NCBI GenBank assembly: GCA_009869945.1
Contig: WIXG01000365.1
Location: 1 to 64,000 of the forward strand
DNA from: Mesaphorura yosii
Lineage: Eukaryota > Arthropoda > Collembola > Poduromorpha > Tullbergiidae
DNA length: 64,000 nt
Reading direction: 5' to 3'
Translations under genes and position numbers: made by a program
The notes under the pieces: generated by a model
Databases searched by the model: none
What the model was told of the DNA's origin: nothing
Seen by the model: only the letters and a program-made list of their open reading frames with translations
Part shown: positions 1-14,300 of the stretch, in pieces
How positions within the stretch are numbered: the first letter of the stretch is position 1
Layout: each line of letters opens with the position of its first letter

Positions 1-3000
1 ACTTTTATTGCTTTCCTTATGAATCTGCTTTTGCTGAAACTGTCACGTGACAACAAAATTTTGCTTTTGTATAAGTAACGAAAGCAACAAAAGCAACAAT
101 GCGAATGGGACTATTCTCTTTGTTAGCAAGTGAATAAGTCTTTTCTGTTCCTGTTTTGATATGTTAGGATAAGTCCTCATCCAATTTCTGATTAATATTT
201 CTGATGTTAGTTAAGTTCATTTTGTTCAGTTGTGCGTACGAATTGCCATTCGTAATTAAGCATTTAGTTATGTTTTCGTGTTGTGGTCAGGAGTCCACAA
301 GGAACCCCCGAGATGCAAAGGAGTATGACTCCGAGTCTTTGTTCATAACATGTAAACGAGTTGTGTCTACGCGTTCTCCTTGTGCTGTGCACGAGGCTTT
401 GCCTTTGGGTGAGCTGGGCATTGCCGAGTACACAAAGTGAAGGGGAGAGGCATGCGCGGAGCAGCAGCAGCAAAGTGCGGGAGTACAGTTTATGTTCAAT
501 CCTCAAACGAAGCAGTCGCTTTTGAAAGAATCATTAAAGTTCTTAGCATTAGATTGTTTTTAAAGTTAATAAATCCAGTACGGAGCTATCAATTGCAATA
601 CCGGAACCCGCTCACGAGTCAAGTTATTTTGTCCATTGTTGTCCAGCGCAGCATCCAGTGTCAGCACCGAATAACTGCACCGTAAGTCGTATCGCATTCG
701 CATTCATATTCGCATTCGTGTTGGCATACACGTATTCATACGCAGAAGCAAAGACTCACCATTTATTACACAAGTCAATTTTACTTCATCCTCACCTTAA
801 AATGACTGACTGACTGTCTTAGGACCAATTTCGATAATCACTTGTTAATTGCTGGTTATGGGCTGATGAGTTACTGATGATGCGTTACAAATAATTTGAT
901 TCTTCAATTAATATTTGTAACGTTGAACGCTATGCCTCGTGCCAGCAGCCGTGCATTTAATGGAATTCAGATACGACAAATGCTTACAAGAAATGCTTGT
1001 TTATTGCCTTTCTTACTCGTTATTAATACGCTAGTGCATGAGACAAGAAACACTTTGGCTCTTGAATAAAAAGCGATTGCGCCACTCTTGCAAGCCAATT
1101 TCGGTCGAAACCATGTCAGAGGATCCAACAGAGTACGAAAGTATGCATTTCGTGCCCGGGAACATACCATCAGTTTGGACGGTCCCCTTGTGTGAGAATA
1201 CACATTCTATTTAAAAGCGTTGCAGGTTTCAGCTTTCAGATGATGAAACAGCAACTCGAGTTCTTAGCTCAAGTTGCTGAAGCCTAGAATTTAGAACACT
1301 TTCAATTTCCTGAATCTTGACACGTTGACCGACCTCCAAAATGACATAAATGGATGTCTGCTTTCTCCATTATTCTTCCTTCCGTATCGGAGCGTACGGC
1401 CGCGTCCGCGTGGTTTTAACCCTCGCCTGGCATGGGCTGAAAATTGCAATGAAGAATGAAGGTCAAATCTTTTAACTGTTAATCCGTAAATTCAAGTAAG
1501 TCTCGTCAGTATTTGTATGCCGCTACAAGTTTTTGCATTGCTTTGTTTTGCTGGGCATTGTCATCATTTTAAGAGATTTGTCTTTAGTTTCCAAACTTAT
1601 TATTCAGCTCACAATTCATTCTGACAGGACACGTCGGTCAGACACGACACAAGACTGACGAGCAACCTCGCGACTCAAATTCGCGGCGCGGCGGTGATTA
1701 TCATTTCCATCTTCTCGTGACCGTCCCATGGTCGACAAGGACGTTGGACAAAAAATCCGCATGCATGCAGCATGCAAGTAGAACAAAACTGGAATTATTT
1801 CGATTGTGGCCCAAGCCACGCCAGGCCAGGAAAAGAGAAAAATATTTCCCGCTTTATTTTCTGACTGAATATGAATTCGAGCAACGCTTGTGCTCTGTTT
1901 TCGGGTTTGACAAATTGTCTTCCTCCTGTCGCACATTCCGACTTTACTTATGGCTTTATATTTCATTTCAAATGCATAATAATAACCAACCCGGCGAAGG
2001 GCGAAGATTCTTTTCCAGCGACGCGATTCCGATTCCCAGCTGAATGCTTCGTGCGAATGTTTACCGTCGTCGTTCGTCGTCCACGTAAGTAAGGCGTTTA
2101 TCTTGCTGACGCTGACGCGAAGGCGCAGGCATTGGCGATAGCACCGATGAGTAAGCGCTCTGCCTGTGAGTAAATACAGCCATTGCCATTTGTCATCAAA
2201 TATGGATTTACAATTCTCAATTCTGCTTTCACGTTTTGCGTTTTACCAAATTGGAAAATAAAATAAAAAGGAAAAATTGTTAAACTGCTGACTCCACACT
2301 GCGCCGCCGGCAGCCTGCCTGCCGACCCGGCGTACGCGTGGGTGCTGACTTTTATGATAAGTTAATACGAATATTAAGCAGGATAATGCAGCAGTAATTT
2401 ATTCGCGTTCGCGTGTCTGACCTGACCTTTCACGCTGCTGGTTGCTGCTCTCACTTCATTATCCGCTACTTGCTTCCTTGCTGTGCTGGCTGGCTGTGCA
2501 GGCGCGATGGCGATGGCGGAATTTATGTGAACGAATAAATTCATGTTGCCATTGCCATTTTCTTTTCTTGGAATTCATTTCTTGCAACTCCCTGGAATAC
2601 GAAATAGAAATAAGAATTCGTGTTCGCTATTCAGATGATGAAAACCATTTAATTTTTCTGTTTCTACGTATTTATTGTTCTTACGTACGCTGCTGTGCCG
2701 CCGCCTGGAATACTGCTGGAATTTTGGATTGGAATGCGTGACGTGATGTTGCCCGGCGCTCCTGTCCTCTTCACCTTTTGCTCCAGCTGCTGCTGTACTG
2801 CGTTATTTTCCTCTGTGATGTGCTTATTTTTGAAATATTAATGCTTATTTTTCCAGGAGCGCGCCGCCGCCGTGCGCGGTGGCCGTGCTTTATGTCCTTG
2901 TCTCCAACTGTGAAACTGCGAACGGTGCAGTTGCGCTGAGCTGGGCTGAGCTGAGTAAATAAATCGAACCCATGTGGGTTGGACACACATAAACAACCGA

Positions 3001-6000
3001 CAACATCTGAAATCGGATCTTTGAATAAACAACCAAGGATACAGGTTATTATTTCCTCGTACCTTCGCAGGAGACGGCAGGCAGGCAGGAGAGGCCGAGT
3101 AGGAGCAACAAATTACTTTGCATCGTTGTGTAATGCAATTTGTACATTTTTCTGTGTCAACGACATTTTTGATGGCGATGGCGTCGCTGAGACCTGCTTC
3201 GCAGTCCCAGTTGCTGTGTGACTCTCAGTAGTTCAATTTCTTCTTTCTTTCACTGTGCCGTAAGTGCATTTTGAGCTTACCGGAACAAATACATTCCTTT
3301 CCAAGACTGTACTCGTTCTTGGTTCGTTTCTTGAGCTTGGACGGACGTATTTCGCTTTTCGCATTTGCACTAATAAACTTTCATCTCGTAAAAAATAATG
3401 TGCACTGCAGTGCTGCAATATAAAAGTCCAGACAAATCCCAACGCAACGCAATCCCAAAGCAAAAACATACGCCATGCTGCGACTACGCTGGAACCGTGG
3501 CGTGGACGGCGCGGCGGCAGCAATCTGGGCAAAGCAATGCAATGCTCAAAGAAGTCTTTCGACTCAAAATGATGACGATGGTTTGGCGTGGCGTCCGGCA
3601 GGATGGGGGAAATGCTTGTGATGATGGTTTTGGATATTTGGAATCTTGAATCTTGCTTGCGCTTTGCGCATTGCACTAATAACAATGAAAATAAAATTTT
3701 TGCTCGAGTAATACAAAGACAACTGTTATTTGCTTAAACTATTTGCTCTTGCTGGCTGACGACATGTCGCAATCGAAATGACTGCTGAGTCCTGTCTGTG
3801 CGCCACGCGCCTGGCGTGTCATACGAGTACCATTTTGCAGTTTGGGAATTCTTTACGATTTCCTCACGCAGGCCCAAGGAAGCTGCTACTGTTACGCAAT
3901 GCTGTTAACTGCGCTGCTTTCTCCAAGCACAAGCGACAAGCTGTGCGTGCTCATACTATTTGACAATTTCTACATCTTAAGCTTGGTAAATGACAGACAC
4001 CATGAAATCAAGATTCATAAGCTATAAATGGCTGGCATAATTTATTCGTCCCATTTTTCAATTCCTTTCTTATCTTCTGTCCCGAAGCCATGCACAGTCA
4101 GTTCGCAGCCTGAAAAATGAAGGCATCAGGTCTCTGGTCTGGAATGTGGAAACCTGGATTTAGAAGAAAGACCTGAGTGAGCAGCCAACGAGACCAACTT
4201 CTTAGACGGCAGGTCGCTTCAGGCTGACCCGATCATTATTTTTTGTGTTTACAGTTTCGGTTTCAGTATTTCAGTTTCATTAAAGTTGATGTGAATCCTG
4301 TCAACTGCCAGCCAGCCCCTGCCAAGTCAGACTTCATTACTCAGATTACTGACAGACCGGCTTTGTTTTGTGGTATCCGTCAGCCATCCGTCTCCTCTTG
4401 GCAAGATTCTGGCCGCAGCGTAGCAAGCAGCAAATAACACTTAGTTTGTCTTGCCTTGGATCTGTATCACAAGTTGAAAAAACTTTTTACTCCCTGTCAT
4501 AATAATAATCACAATAAGTTTAAATTACATACAAACTTTTCGTAGTCTTGGTCGGTCTTCGCTGGCTTGCTTCTTTGATAATGTTGTAATTTATTTTGGG
4601 GCATTTCAGCATCAGCATCACATATCATCCAATAGTCGCGTATCGCGTTGCTCTTGCTGGAGAAGGCTCTTCATTTTCTGGAAAGCAAAATTTTCCGTCC
4701 CGTAATAATCATGATATTAGTAAATGTTAACTAACCAGTAACCCAACAGCAGCAGCAGAGAGAAGTTCGCAGTTCTTAGCCGGCCTGGCTGGCTAATCTC
4801 GTTCTCGCATTTTCTTTGTTCAAAGTTTATGGGCGCATGCCACCAACTTTTCGTTACCGTTACCAAGTTTATACGTCTTCATTTCACTTTCTGTCTGTAC
4901 TTACTTGTTTCCAGTTTCCAGCCTTCACACTTCCACTCTCCACTTCTCCCTCCGCATCACTAGTAACTGATTTTTATGTTTTACTCGTAAAATGTTGTAC
5001 ACTTTGTGCAGTTAACTGTCTGAAGTACAGTATTCCTGGGTCTCGGATGACGTGAAGAAAGCAGACATTGCCTGTTTTGATTCATGCACTTTTTATTTGC
5101 CAACTTTGCACCAAACTTCTGGGATAATGTGTAATAAAAACAACGTGAGCTGAACTCTGCGCTGCCCTAAACAAGAAAACGCAGTGAAAATATGCAATTT
5201 ATCTCGACAGTGCGCTGATTGAATTTGTCAAGGTCAACCTCAGAGGAAAAAAGTCAGTGTGAAAAGGAAGAAAGCTTGCTTTCACCACCGGCTTTCATTT
5301 ACTATGTAATAGCTTGAAGCAATCGTGATCGCAAATATTGAAAACTTGCAATTACAGTCTTTTTACTTGCAAAGCATCTGTGCTATGGGCAAAAGCCGTT
5401 TGTATGCAAAACACAAAAAGGTGGGATGACAAGCCAAGAGTTGAAGTAGATTTTGGCTATATACAAATATGAATGCTTCAGTTGAGATTGCTTAGACGTG
5501 ATTAATTATTTTGACGAGTTATAAGTTTTAGGAACAAAAACCAACGAAGCAAGTTAATTCGACCATTAAATATTACGAGAATTGACGCTGGTCATGACAT
5601 CGTCTGGAAGCAGGAGCCAGACCAGTCAAACTTCCGCATTCACGATTGATGGTTTGACCGACCAACGTGCATAAAAACAAGCTATCGGTGAAAATTGCAA
5701 GGTTTTCTTCGTTCTTCCTTCCGTTTTAAGTTAGCGAAACGGCAATGGCCCTGGAAGCATATAATTAAGCCCAATCTAAAGTTGAAATTCCAAGATTTAA
5801 TTGCCCATTGACGATTTTAAGTGCCTAATCGTGCAATTAATAATTTGCTAATTTTGCTTGTTAAATCTGACGCCCTTTCCTTGATGGAGTTGACGTAGCC
5901 ATCGATTTCAAAGGAACCCGAGCGTTTTCTCTTCTTCTCCATGCAGTCTGTAGTTGGAAAAAAAATGGTGGGATTTATTTCCTTGTGTAGAGAAAATTTT

Positions 6001-6516
6001 AATTGAAATATGGAACGATAATGATGCCGGGCGTGCAGGACGAACTGGGCCGGGCCACGACCTGGTTTGGGACTGCCGCGCCGCGGATTGTAACGCTACA
6101 TTTATTTTTGTTTCTCTTTCCCTAAGCATTAAGCTTGATTACAACAACGCAACGCGATACACGACGTACGTACGCGTATGATATGAATTTTACATGTAAC
6201 GCAATGGCAATAACCATCTGTTTCGATTCTCATGAGAGAGAAAGAGATTCATTCATTTCGCTGCCGCCGCTTTCACCCCTTTCTCCATGCTCTCTGAGAC
6301 GAGAACTACAATATAATGCCGTAGTTACAACGCGATACTCGATTTCATAAGGAAACTTAAACCGTGCGCGTGCCCGTCGTCAAAGAATTGCGAATGCGAA
6401 TTGTAAAAATAAATGCAATGCTCGTGTGCCGAGTTTAGAAAAGAACAAAAAACTTTCTTCATAATTTCAAATTTAAGTATTTTCACGAGCCGAGCCGGGC
6501 AAAGACGGCGATGAAA

Positions 6517-6532
6517 ATGATGATGATGATGA
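6517..6532. repeat. (ATG)n microsatellite
   Basis: A short uninterrupted run of the triplet ATG/TGA lies in non-coding DNA. No function is inferred. Confidence 0.7.
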
Positions 6533-8190
6533 GCACACATGATACGCTTATGCATCGCTGCAAACTGGCTGTGGTCCGTGTTTCATGAGCGGTGGCCGAA
6601 TAATTATTTCACAGCAAACAACCTTGTTAATGTTTCCTTCTTTTTCTTCTTTACTTCTTCCTGCGTGGCGCTGCCAAGTTTCTCGTCGCTCGTCCCAACT
6701 TAATTTACAAATTCGTACCTCTTTTATCTGCTCTTCTGCTTTCTACTCCGTTGCGAGTTGAATTTGTTGTTTGCGGTTTGCGAAAAGTTTCTCATGCCCT
6801 TCGTGGCAGTTTAGGCTGAATTTACCTTTTGAATAAACTGGTGGAACCTTGTATTGTCTTAATTTCTTTATACGGCACGCACAGAAAAACAGTGGCGCTC
6901 TTCCTTTTTGTCAATAAATAACCTAATTAGACTTATTTTCTACAGTTTCTTAAATTCAGACAGAAGGTTACGACAAATCAGTGTACAGACTCGTCCACTT
7001 CATGAACTTATCGTTTCCTGTCGAGGCTTGTCCACTTTTAGCCTGTTGACCGCTGAAAATGTGACATTTCGGGCGCGACGCCGTGGGAGCCTTGACTTTC
7101 GCGAGCAGATGCTGGCTGGTTGTACAAGAAAAGTACATTTCGCCGGATGGAGACCAAAATTTACTCGGTCGACTTTCTATTTTCTTCACTTGCTATCCCA
7201 GGCGCAAGAATCAGCAGCAAAGGCAGCAAAAAAGCAACACCGGAAAGCAATAATCTACAATTCGCATATTTTATTCAAAACAAGAGCCGTAAAACGTAAA
7301 ACAAGTGAAACTCTCCCGTGCACATGTAAAGTGAAATCCCTTCTCGTACTTTCGCTGTTCACTCCGAAACTCTCTTGTAAAATATGCATCTTCTTTTCCC
7401 CACGTTTCCTCAACAGCGCGTTTTCAATGTGGGAGTGAATAAAAGTTGTCGAAGTTTAATAAATAATGAAGTACCTGGAAAATGGAAAAACAAACGAGCC
7501 GAGCCGTCGTCCCGATTCCAGGAATAAGTTTTCGTTTTCGAGGATTACAAGAAATTCTGATTTTGTGCTTCCAATATGCAATGCTGCCTGCCTTCGAAGT
7601 GGGTAAAACATTACAAAGGTGTTCAAACAGAAACTTTCTGGAACAAATTTTGCGCATATTTTTAAGCGATTAATAATTTACAGGGTACAAAAGGTTTTGG
7701 AGCTCGAGCCTCACGCTGCAGAACGGAAACTGCTGTTCTGGGGCTCTCCATTGGTTTTTGCAACTCGCAACTCACAATTCACAACCGGATTAATATTAAA
7801 ATACTGCTGCAAAATCTCTTCATCTGATTTGGTCGTGCTCGTATTTACGACCTGCACTCGTAAATGCTAAATGAAAACCCTGAAACCAACGAGAACGAGA
7901 CGAAGGGTCCAATTTTATTTTATGTGCTTTGTAAACTTTCTCCTTTTGAATTATTAAAGCAGGTTTACTTTCACAAGACTGTGTGGTCTCTTTTCTCCTC
8001 ATTAGCGCCTCGACCTCGGAGACTCGGCGCTTTGCTGTGGATAGAAAATTATAAAATTACACGTAATTACAACGTGGGCCATCAAAAGAAGCAGTTTGCA
8101 TTTCTCTGACAAAATTTGTGTATCGTTGTCCCTTTGAAGGAATTTTCATCAAAGCAGGCAGAAAGTTGACAATTCGAGCGAATCTGACGA

Positions 8191-8196
8191 TTTATT
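8191..8196 (-). terminator. Candidate polyadenylation signal of dpr
   Basis: TTTATT on the plus strand reads AATAAA on the minus strand, about 183 bases beyond the dpr stop codon. Position and motif fit a poly(A) signal; this is an inference. Confidence 0.4.
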
Positions 8197-8378
8197 CCAT
8201 GATTGTAACTTAAACTATCAACCGTACCTACAACTTAATTACGAACACCGAAAGCTTTGATTTAGAATTATTATAGATACTTTAGAAATGATTTGAAAAT
8301 AAATATCCTTAAGTAGAAGTACGGAGAAGTTGATTATTGATTGTGACGTGAGCTAAAGTAGTAATAAGAGATTCTAAA

Positions 8379-11300
8379 CTAAACTAGGCCGTGGCTGTAA
8401 CTGAGCCCGTAATTAAAGGTGTACCCACTTAAACATTGGAAAAGCATCGAAATCACGGCGAGGAATGAGGAAAATATTGGAAGAGGAACGAGAAGTGACT
8501 GGGCTCCGGATGAGTCTCCAATCCGTCGATGGATCGCGGCCGTCTTGTCTCCGGTGAAGAAACTCGAGCCCGTTGCTGCAAAAAGAGAAAGGTTAATGAA
8601 GAATTGTAGCAGACAGTCGAAAGTAGAAAGAAAAGAAAGTAGGTGACGGTAACGCCACAAAAGTCTATTTAATCAGTAAATGTTCCTGAACAGCAGCAGG
8701 ACAATGGGCGTAACTCGTCGAGCTTGTTTTTGTCTTACCTTGCGAGACGTAAACGAAGATAGATGCTGGATCTGCATTGGCAGTGGAGCCTATGAAAAAT
8801 TATAAAACAAGATATACTTTATATATTTATATCCTTTTTATATAAAGGTTTAATAAAGGCCAAGTATAATAAACATTACTTACAAGTATAATTACCAGTG
8901 TCGGACACTCGTGCGTCTCGAATGGTCAGTCGAGAGAGAGTTTTACTCCCAGGCTCCGTGTGCACGAATACTTCGCGAGTATTTCCATAATTTATCATTC
9001 GCTCGTTATGGTACCAGAAGATGTACTCTGGTGCCTTTGGACTCTGCTCAGATTTATCAGATTCAAAGGACAATATGTCATTAGCCATTAGCCACGAAGA
9101 ACAATGCAGGCAGACGAAAGGGTTTGGCAAATATTTATTTGTCATTGCCTTTGGCTGTAGACAGGCATGGGGTTTTGGGTTGGCTGACCGCATATTACAT
9201 GGCTCAATGACCAGGCAAGACCACCAAGCCTGCTAGCCCCGCCGTTTGTTTACACTGTGCAATGAATTTATTACAAATTCTTTTCATCGCCCGACCCGAC
9301 AATGCAAACTCGGACTAATTAATGCTTTCGCGTTTTGCATTGCATTGCCAGTAACAGAATCCCTTTCGTAATGTTTTATTAAAATTAATCAACTCAAGTT
9401 CATTGCTGAAAATCGTGCTGGGGCCGTGAAACTGAAATTCGTAATTTGGCTGCGTGGTCAGTTCGAAAATGCACGGGCTTATGCATTAGCGTTAACATTT
9501 ATCTATTGGTCATTGAACCATGCGTGCAGAGACGGGCTAGCCCTGGGCCGTTGGGGAATTAAAAGTTAATTTCGCATACCTTCTCAATAATGCACACAAT
9601 GTTGATGGTACTTCCCTGCTCGACGTGGTACTCTTCATTCCCCAAAATGAAGGCTTCTGGAACGGCAATGTGGAGATGGACAAGATACGATACAATGCCG
9701 GTTCCAGTGGACACCTGCAAGAACCCGAAGAAGCCACGAGACAAAGATAACTTTAGTGAGTCTGTTCGTTTGTTGTCTTTCATCATAATTTCATAATTAA
9801 TTTTCGGCGTAAAAGTTTCATTCACGCTGATTAAAGACTCACCTGACACTCGTACGTTCCATTGTCTCTTTTCTGTACAAACTTAATTTGGAGTGTCCAC
9901 TCATCCGAACCGTCGCTGTGCAGCACGTGAAATCGCTCGTCGTTCGTGTAGGTTGTCTTTCCGGTTGTCAGGATGTGCCAATCTCTTCTTCTGTACCAGG
10001 AAATCTGAAAAATGGAACGGGACGTCGCGTTGCAGTTTCCGGCAAGTGCCAATTATCCGAATTAAGGCCGAGGAACTTACCGAACGTTCTCCGAGATTCC
10101 GAACTTTGCAGCGGAGGAACGCCGTGTCCCCGATCGGAACTGTGACGTTGACTGCAGAGTTGACCTCGAACGGGTTTTGTTCCTCGGACAGTCTTTGCAG
10201 TTCTTCAAAGCTCGAGTAGTGGATCCTTCGGCTGTGAGAGTGAAGCACGTGGTTGCCGGATCGGGACGAGTGGGAGTGATGAGACCCACCACCGCCTTGA
10301 ACTTGACGCCCGTCAGTCTGGTAGTAGAAACAACCTGCGGGTGGTCAAAAACGATGGCTATCAATTCAAATGTTTTTTAAGTCAAAGGACAAAGGACCGA
10401 CTCAATTCGCTTCTGGCTCGTTAATTGCCAATTGCCCAGTCGATTTCAGAAATAGATTTCTAATATTTATAGATTCATTTCCTGTTTTTTTGCTGTGCCG
10501 ACGTGTCTGCCTTTGTTTCAACTTCACTTGGCAGAATTAATGGATTTGGCAGCCGGTAGCCAAGCCAGAATTCCGCTTCAGCGTCGCTTCTAACTTTAAG
10601 TTTGTTATGGTTGATAGAATCGTAGTCAGTAGTCGGTACTTTCAGCAGCACTTTTGGCAGTGAACCAACGCTTAATGCAACCGCACTCTGAACGAATTCA
10701 CATACTCGATAAATAAATCTAATGAGTTTTGTCTTACACGAACAAAAGCAGCCACAGCCGAAGTGGCCGAACATCCCAATTCAGAATTAATTCAATTCAT
10801 CTGCTTCTGCAACGCTGCCAGCCGGTGCTTGCACAATTGTTTCAATTCTGGCCCGAACCCCGAATTCGCACTCTTCCCAGTAATCGGTGTCAAAGTGCCA
10901 AAACATTGTTAACCACGTACTAATTAGTAATTAACGACTTGACTATTGACTTAAATAAGATCGTCGTTAATTCGATTAACGCTTGCGGTCAGATTATGCA
11001 AGCGTGCAAGTCAAGCGCCAGTCGCAAACTTGAAAATGAGAGTTGGGATGAATAGCTTCATCTAAGATTCTAAGTTGAATGCTACTCGTTTTGTTTCTGT
11101 TTTGTTCACGTCTCGGCTCTGAAGCCGGAGCCTCCATCTGTGCCTCATTCGTCAGACTCTCTGCTTTCCCCTGCTGGAGCAGCCGGAGAAAGTCGGGGGA
11201 CAAAGAACTATCACTGCCCTTATGAATTCATATTTCCTCGGTAGGCATCACGCCAGTGCAGTGCGTTTTTTCAGCTCCAGCCTCAAACTTGCATTCCAGC

Positions 11301-14300
11301 AACGGCGCTGGAACGGCGCTTCTTCTCGTCTCATTCTCTCACCCAAGGGAAAGTCGTTGTCCCCGGAAGTATGAGAAAGTGATCTTAGTTACTCCATGTC
11401 TCCTTAAAGTCTCTCGTCTCGTCTCCACTCGTCCTTTAATTGCTTGTGGCTAAAAATAAACCAAGCCAGTCACTCAGGTCCGTCAATGTCAATTATCTAC
11501 GATTAGACCCAATTTGGTAAAGCAAAGGCAAAGATCTTTGGCCAATTTGCCATTTGCCGTGAAGAGCAGATTGGAGATTGCCTTCAACTCGCTTTCAATC
11601 ATGAACCCTTTGAACTTTTCTTCATCTTCCTTGATTCAGGAAGTCTGCGTCAGCGACTTTGACTTGTGCCGCCGTGTACTGTATGTGCATTCTGCGTGTA
11701 ATAAATATTTCATCATCATATCATTTCATCTCTGACTTGACGTATGGCTTTCTCGTCAGCCTCATTTCATTTTCCTTCGCGCGCGCGCCCTTATCCGCAT
11801 CCTCAACGCTGCGCTCGCGTATTTCTATTTGTCTGTGGTATTTACCTTCATACAAATAAATGGCAATCCCAGTTGAGCATTGTACAATATTGAACCCATT
11901 ATTGACGAACACGCATGGCGTATGGCGTATGTTTTCAGGGCAAATCTTGTTTTGTTTTGTCTTTTGTGCCTGCCTCATCCTCATCTTTTGTCTCCAGAAT
12001 TCTCATTCTCATTTCATCTCTCTCGCGTGTTCTGCTCTCGGTCTTAGCTTGGGTCTCGGAAGAAGAGTTTCTCATTTCATTTTATTCTAGCAGGCGAAGT
12101 CTGCAGTCTGCATTTTTGCCGCCTGCTCACTACTCGGTTTGCCGTGTGCCGTGTCATTGTTCTTTGTAAACAATGCCACGCGAAATACGATGTGAGGATT
12201 CTGCTTCTGATTCAGAATTCTGATTCTCAGATTTGATGGTTTATTGCCGCGAGCGCGCGTATCGCGTCGGAGTCGCGAGATACGCGGCTCGTACGTGAAA
12301 GTATCATCTCTCCGACTCTCATCTACTTTATCATGAAAATCAAGCTACTTGCTTATTACTCCGACACGAGGCAAAACCTACACTTAGTCGCATCGCACTG
12401 AAAGCACGGTGAAAGTGTGCAGATTTTTATGCGTACTTTACTCTTCGTCTTCGCGAATGCGAACGCGAATTTTGCCATTCATGCTTTCTTTGGCTCGGCT
12501 CCCTTAAGCTTAAGCCCCAGCATGCTTCTTCCATAAGCAATGCCATGCCGCGTTCCAAGTGCCAAAATAACACTAAAGGAGTTTTGATTCTCTCGTGGCA
12601 GCAACGGAGCTGATCATACATTCTTGGAACTAAACTTACTGAACGCGAAAACGATCTCACATCACTCTTGCCTTGCCTCGCGAGAACAAATATGCGAGCC
12701 ATATCATGAGACGCGACGTGACGATAAGTACATTGAGTTCACATCTGTTACCCTCCTCGCATTTTTCACATAATAAGAAATGGCTGGCGAATCGCAAAGA
12801 GTGGATAAAGATGGAAGGAATTTGGACAGGCTCCGCTGCTGCCGTTGCTGCTGCTGGCCATTACCATTAAGCAGCTCCAGCGTCAGCGTCTTGAAATGTG
12901 GGCCAAAGTAAAGCAAAACAAGCAAGCTGATGCCCATCGGGCTCGTAGATCGCGGTTCGCCGTACGCAATTCGCAGATGTATGCCATTTGCCATTGTTGT
13001 TGTTTACCATTACAAAGTGATTCAGCATCCATTCATATTCATGTTATATTACTCATTGCTGCTTGCTTGCTTGGTATTTGCCGGGTGCCGAACGGCGGCA
13101 CGGCAGCAGCTTCACTTTTCCCTTTCCTTCGCTGCTCATATGTAATAATTTGTAATGATGGAGATTGGATAAAGTGCAGATGAGTGCGAGAAGGAAATAT
13201 TTTTCCTCCGAGTTGATGGAAAGTTTATCAAACTTGATAAAGTTGGGGCATGGCACAAGGCCCCGGAGAGAAAGAGTTCATCTTCCGCGGCGTAGGTCTA
13301 CGCTAAGATAATGCGGTATTGATTAGAAACTGTGCCATGCCACGCTACACTACGGAGACTACGTAGCTACCTAAGAAAAAGACTCATCTCGGTTATTACT
13401 TTCATTTTCTCTGTATGCAGATTCTAAACTCTACCTGTTCGCTAGGTTGCTAGTTCGCTTGGAGTCATACTACGCGTATGGCGTATTTAAATTGCCTTGC
13501 CATGTGCCCGTGTCCGTATTCTTATTTTCGGGGCACGGAAGGCTCGGAAGGGCAGACGCAGAACACAAACACAAACACAGAAATGAGTCCCTGAGTTATT
13601 AAACCTTCTCATCCATAATACATTACATTACATGACAGTTTCAGCTACAGCAGCGTCCTTGCTTACTTACCTGGATTCGAAACGAAGAGAATTAGCAATT
13701 GAAAAGTTCGTGCAAAATTACATTTCCATTTGCAGCCGTGGCTTGACATCATGACAAATTGATGATGTTGCTGTTGACCCAAATACGACGACGACGAGGA
13801 AGAGGACGAGCATGGGCGCAACAACTCCATTCTTAATGCATGCGGTAGCGATGCGATAGTAAAGTGGATGGAAGTGATGCCACACGCCACGAGGCTCGGG
13901 TTAATAATAAATTAGGCGAGGCTCCACTTCTTCAACTTCGAACAGGGTACGGGCACCGCACCGCGAAGTCCCAAGTGTTCAAATTCCGAATGTGGGAAGT
14001 GAAATCTATAAAGTAGATAAATAAAAGTTGATTTATTCCAGAGGGCCAGTTTTGACAGGACAGGTAAAACGTAAAAGGTGCTGGACACGAAATAAGAATC
14101 ATGGCCACAGTTTCCGGCGTGGACTGCGGAAATTTATTCAATTTGCATTTACGCTGCCACTACCACTGCAAAGATTCAGACAAGCTTCAGACAAGGCCAG
14201 GCGGGCTTAAGTGCTTCAACTCTCAAAACTTCTAAACTTCTTTCATATTGCTATCGCTAAGCTTGATCGTCCTTCAATCGCTAAATCGCTTTTAGGATTT

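Larger units (their letters stand above)
1..8378. other. Non-coding DNA downstream of dpr
   Basis: No open reading frame here has convincing codon structure, splice sites or a recognisable family. The longest ones, on the minus strand at 3233-3685 and the plus strand at 6908-7438, have compositions typical of chance frames. The DNA holds many short repeated words and small microsatellites. The last few hundred bases are probably the 3' untranslated region of the dpr gene. A reverse-complement AATAAA lies at 8191-8196, about 180 bases past its stop codon. Confidence 0.6.

Noticed and set aside
3233-3685. A 150-codon minus-strand frame
   Set aside because: Composition is random-like, with no domain or splice context.
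6908-7438. A 176-codon plus-strand frame
   Set aside because: Rich in Ser, Lys and Arg without motifs; not supported as a gene.
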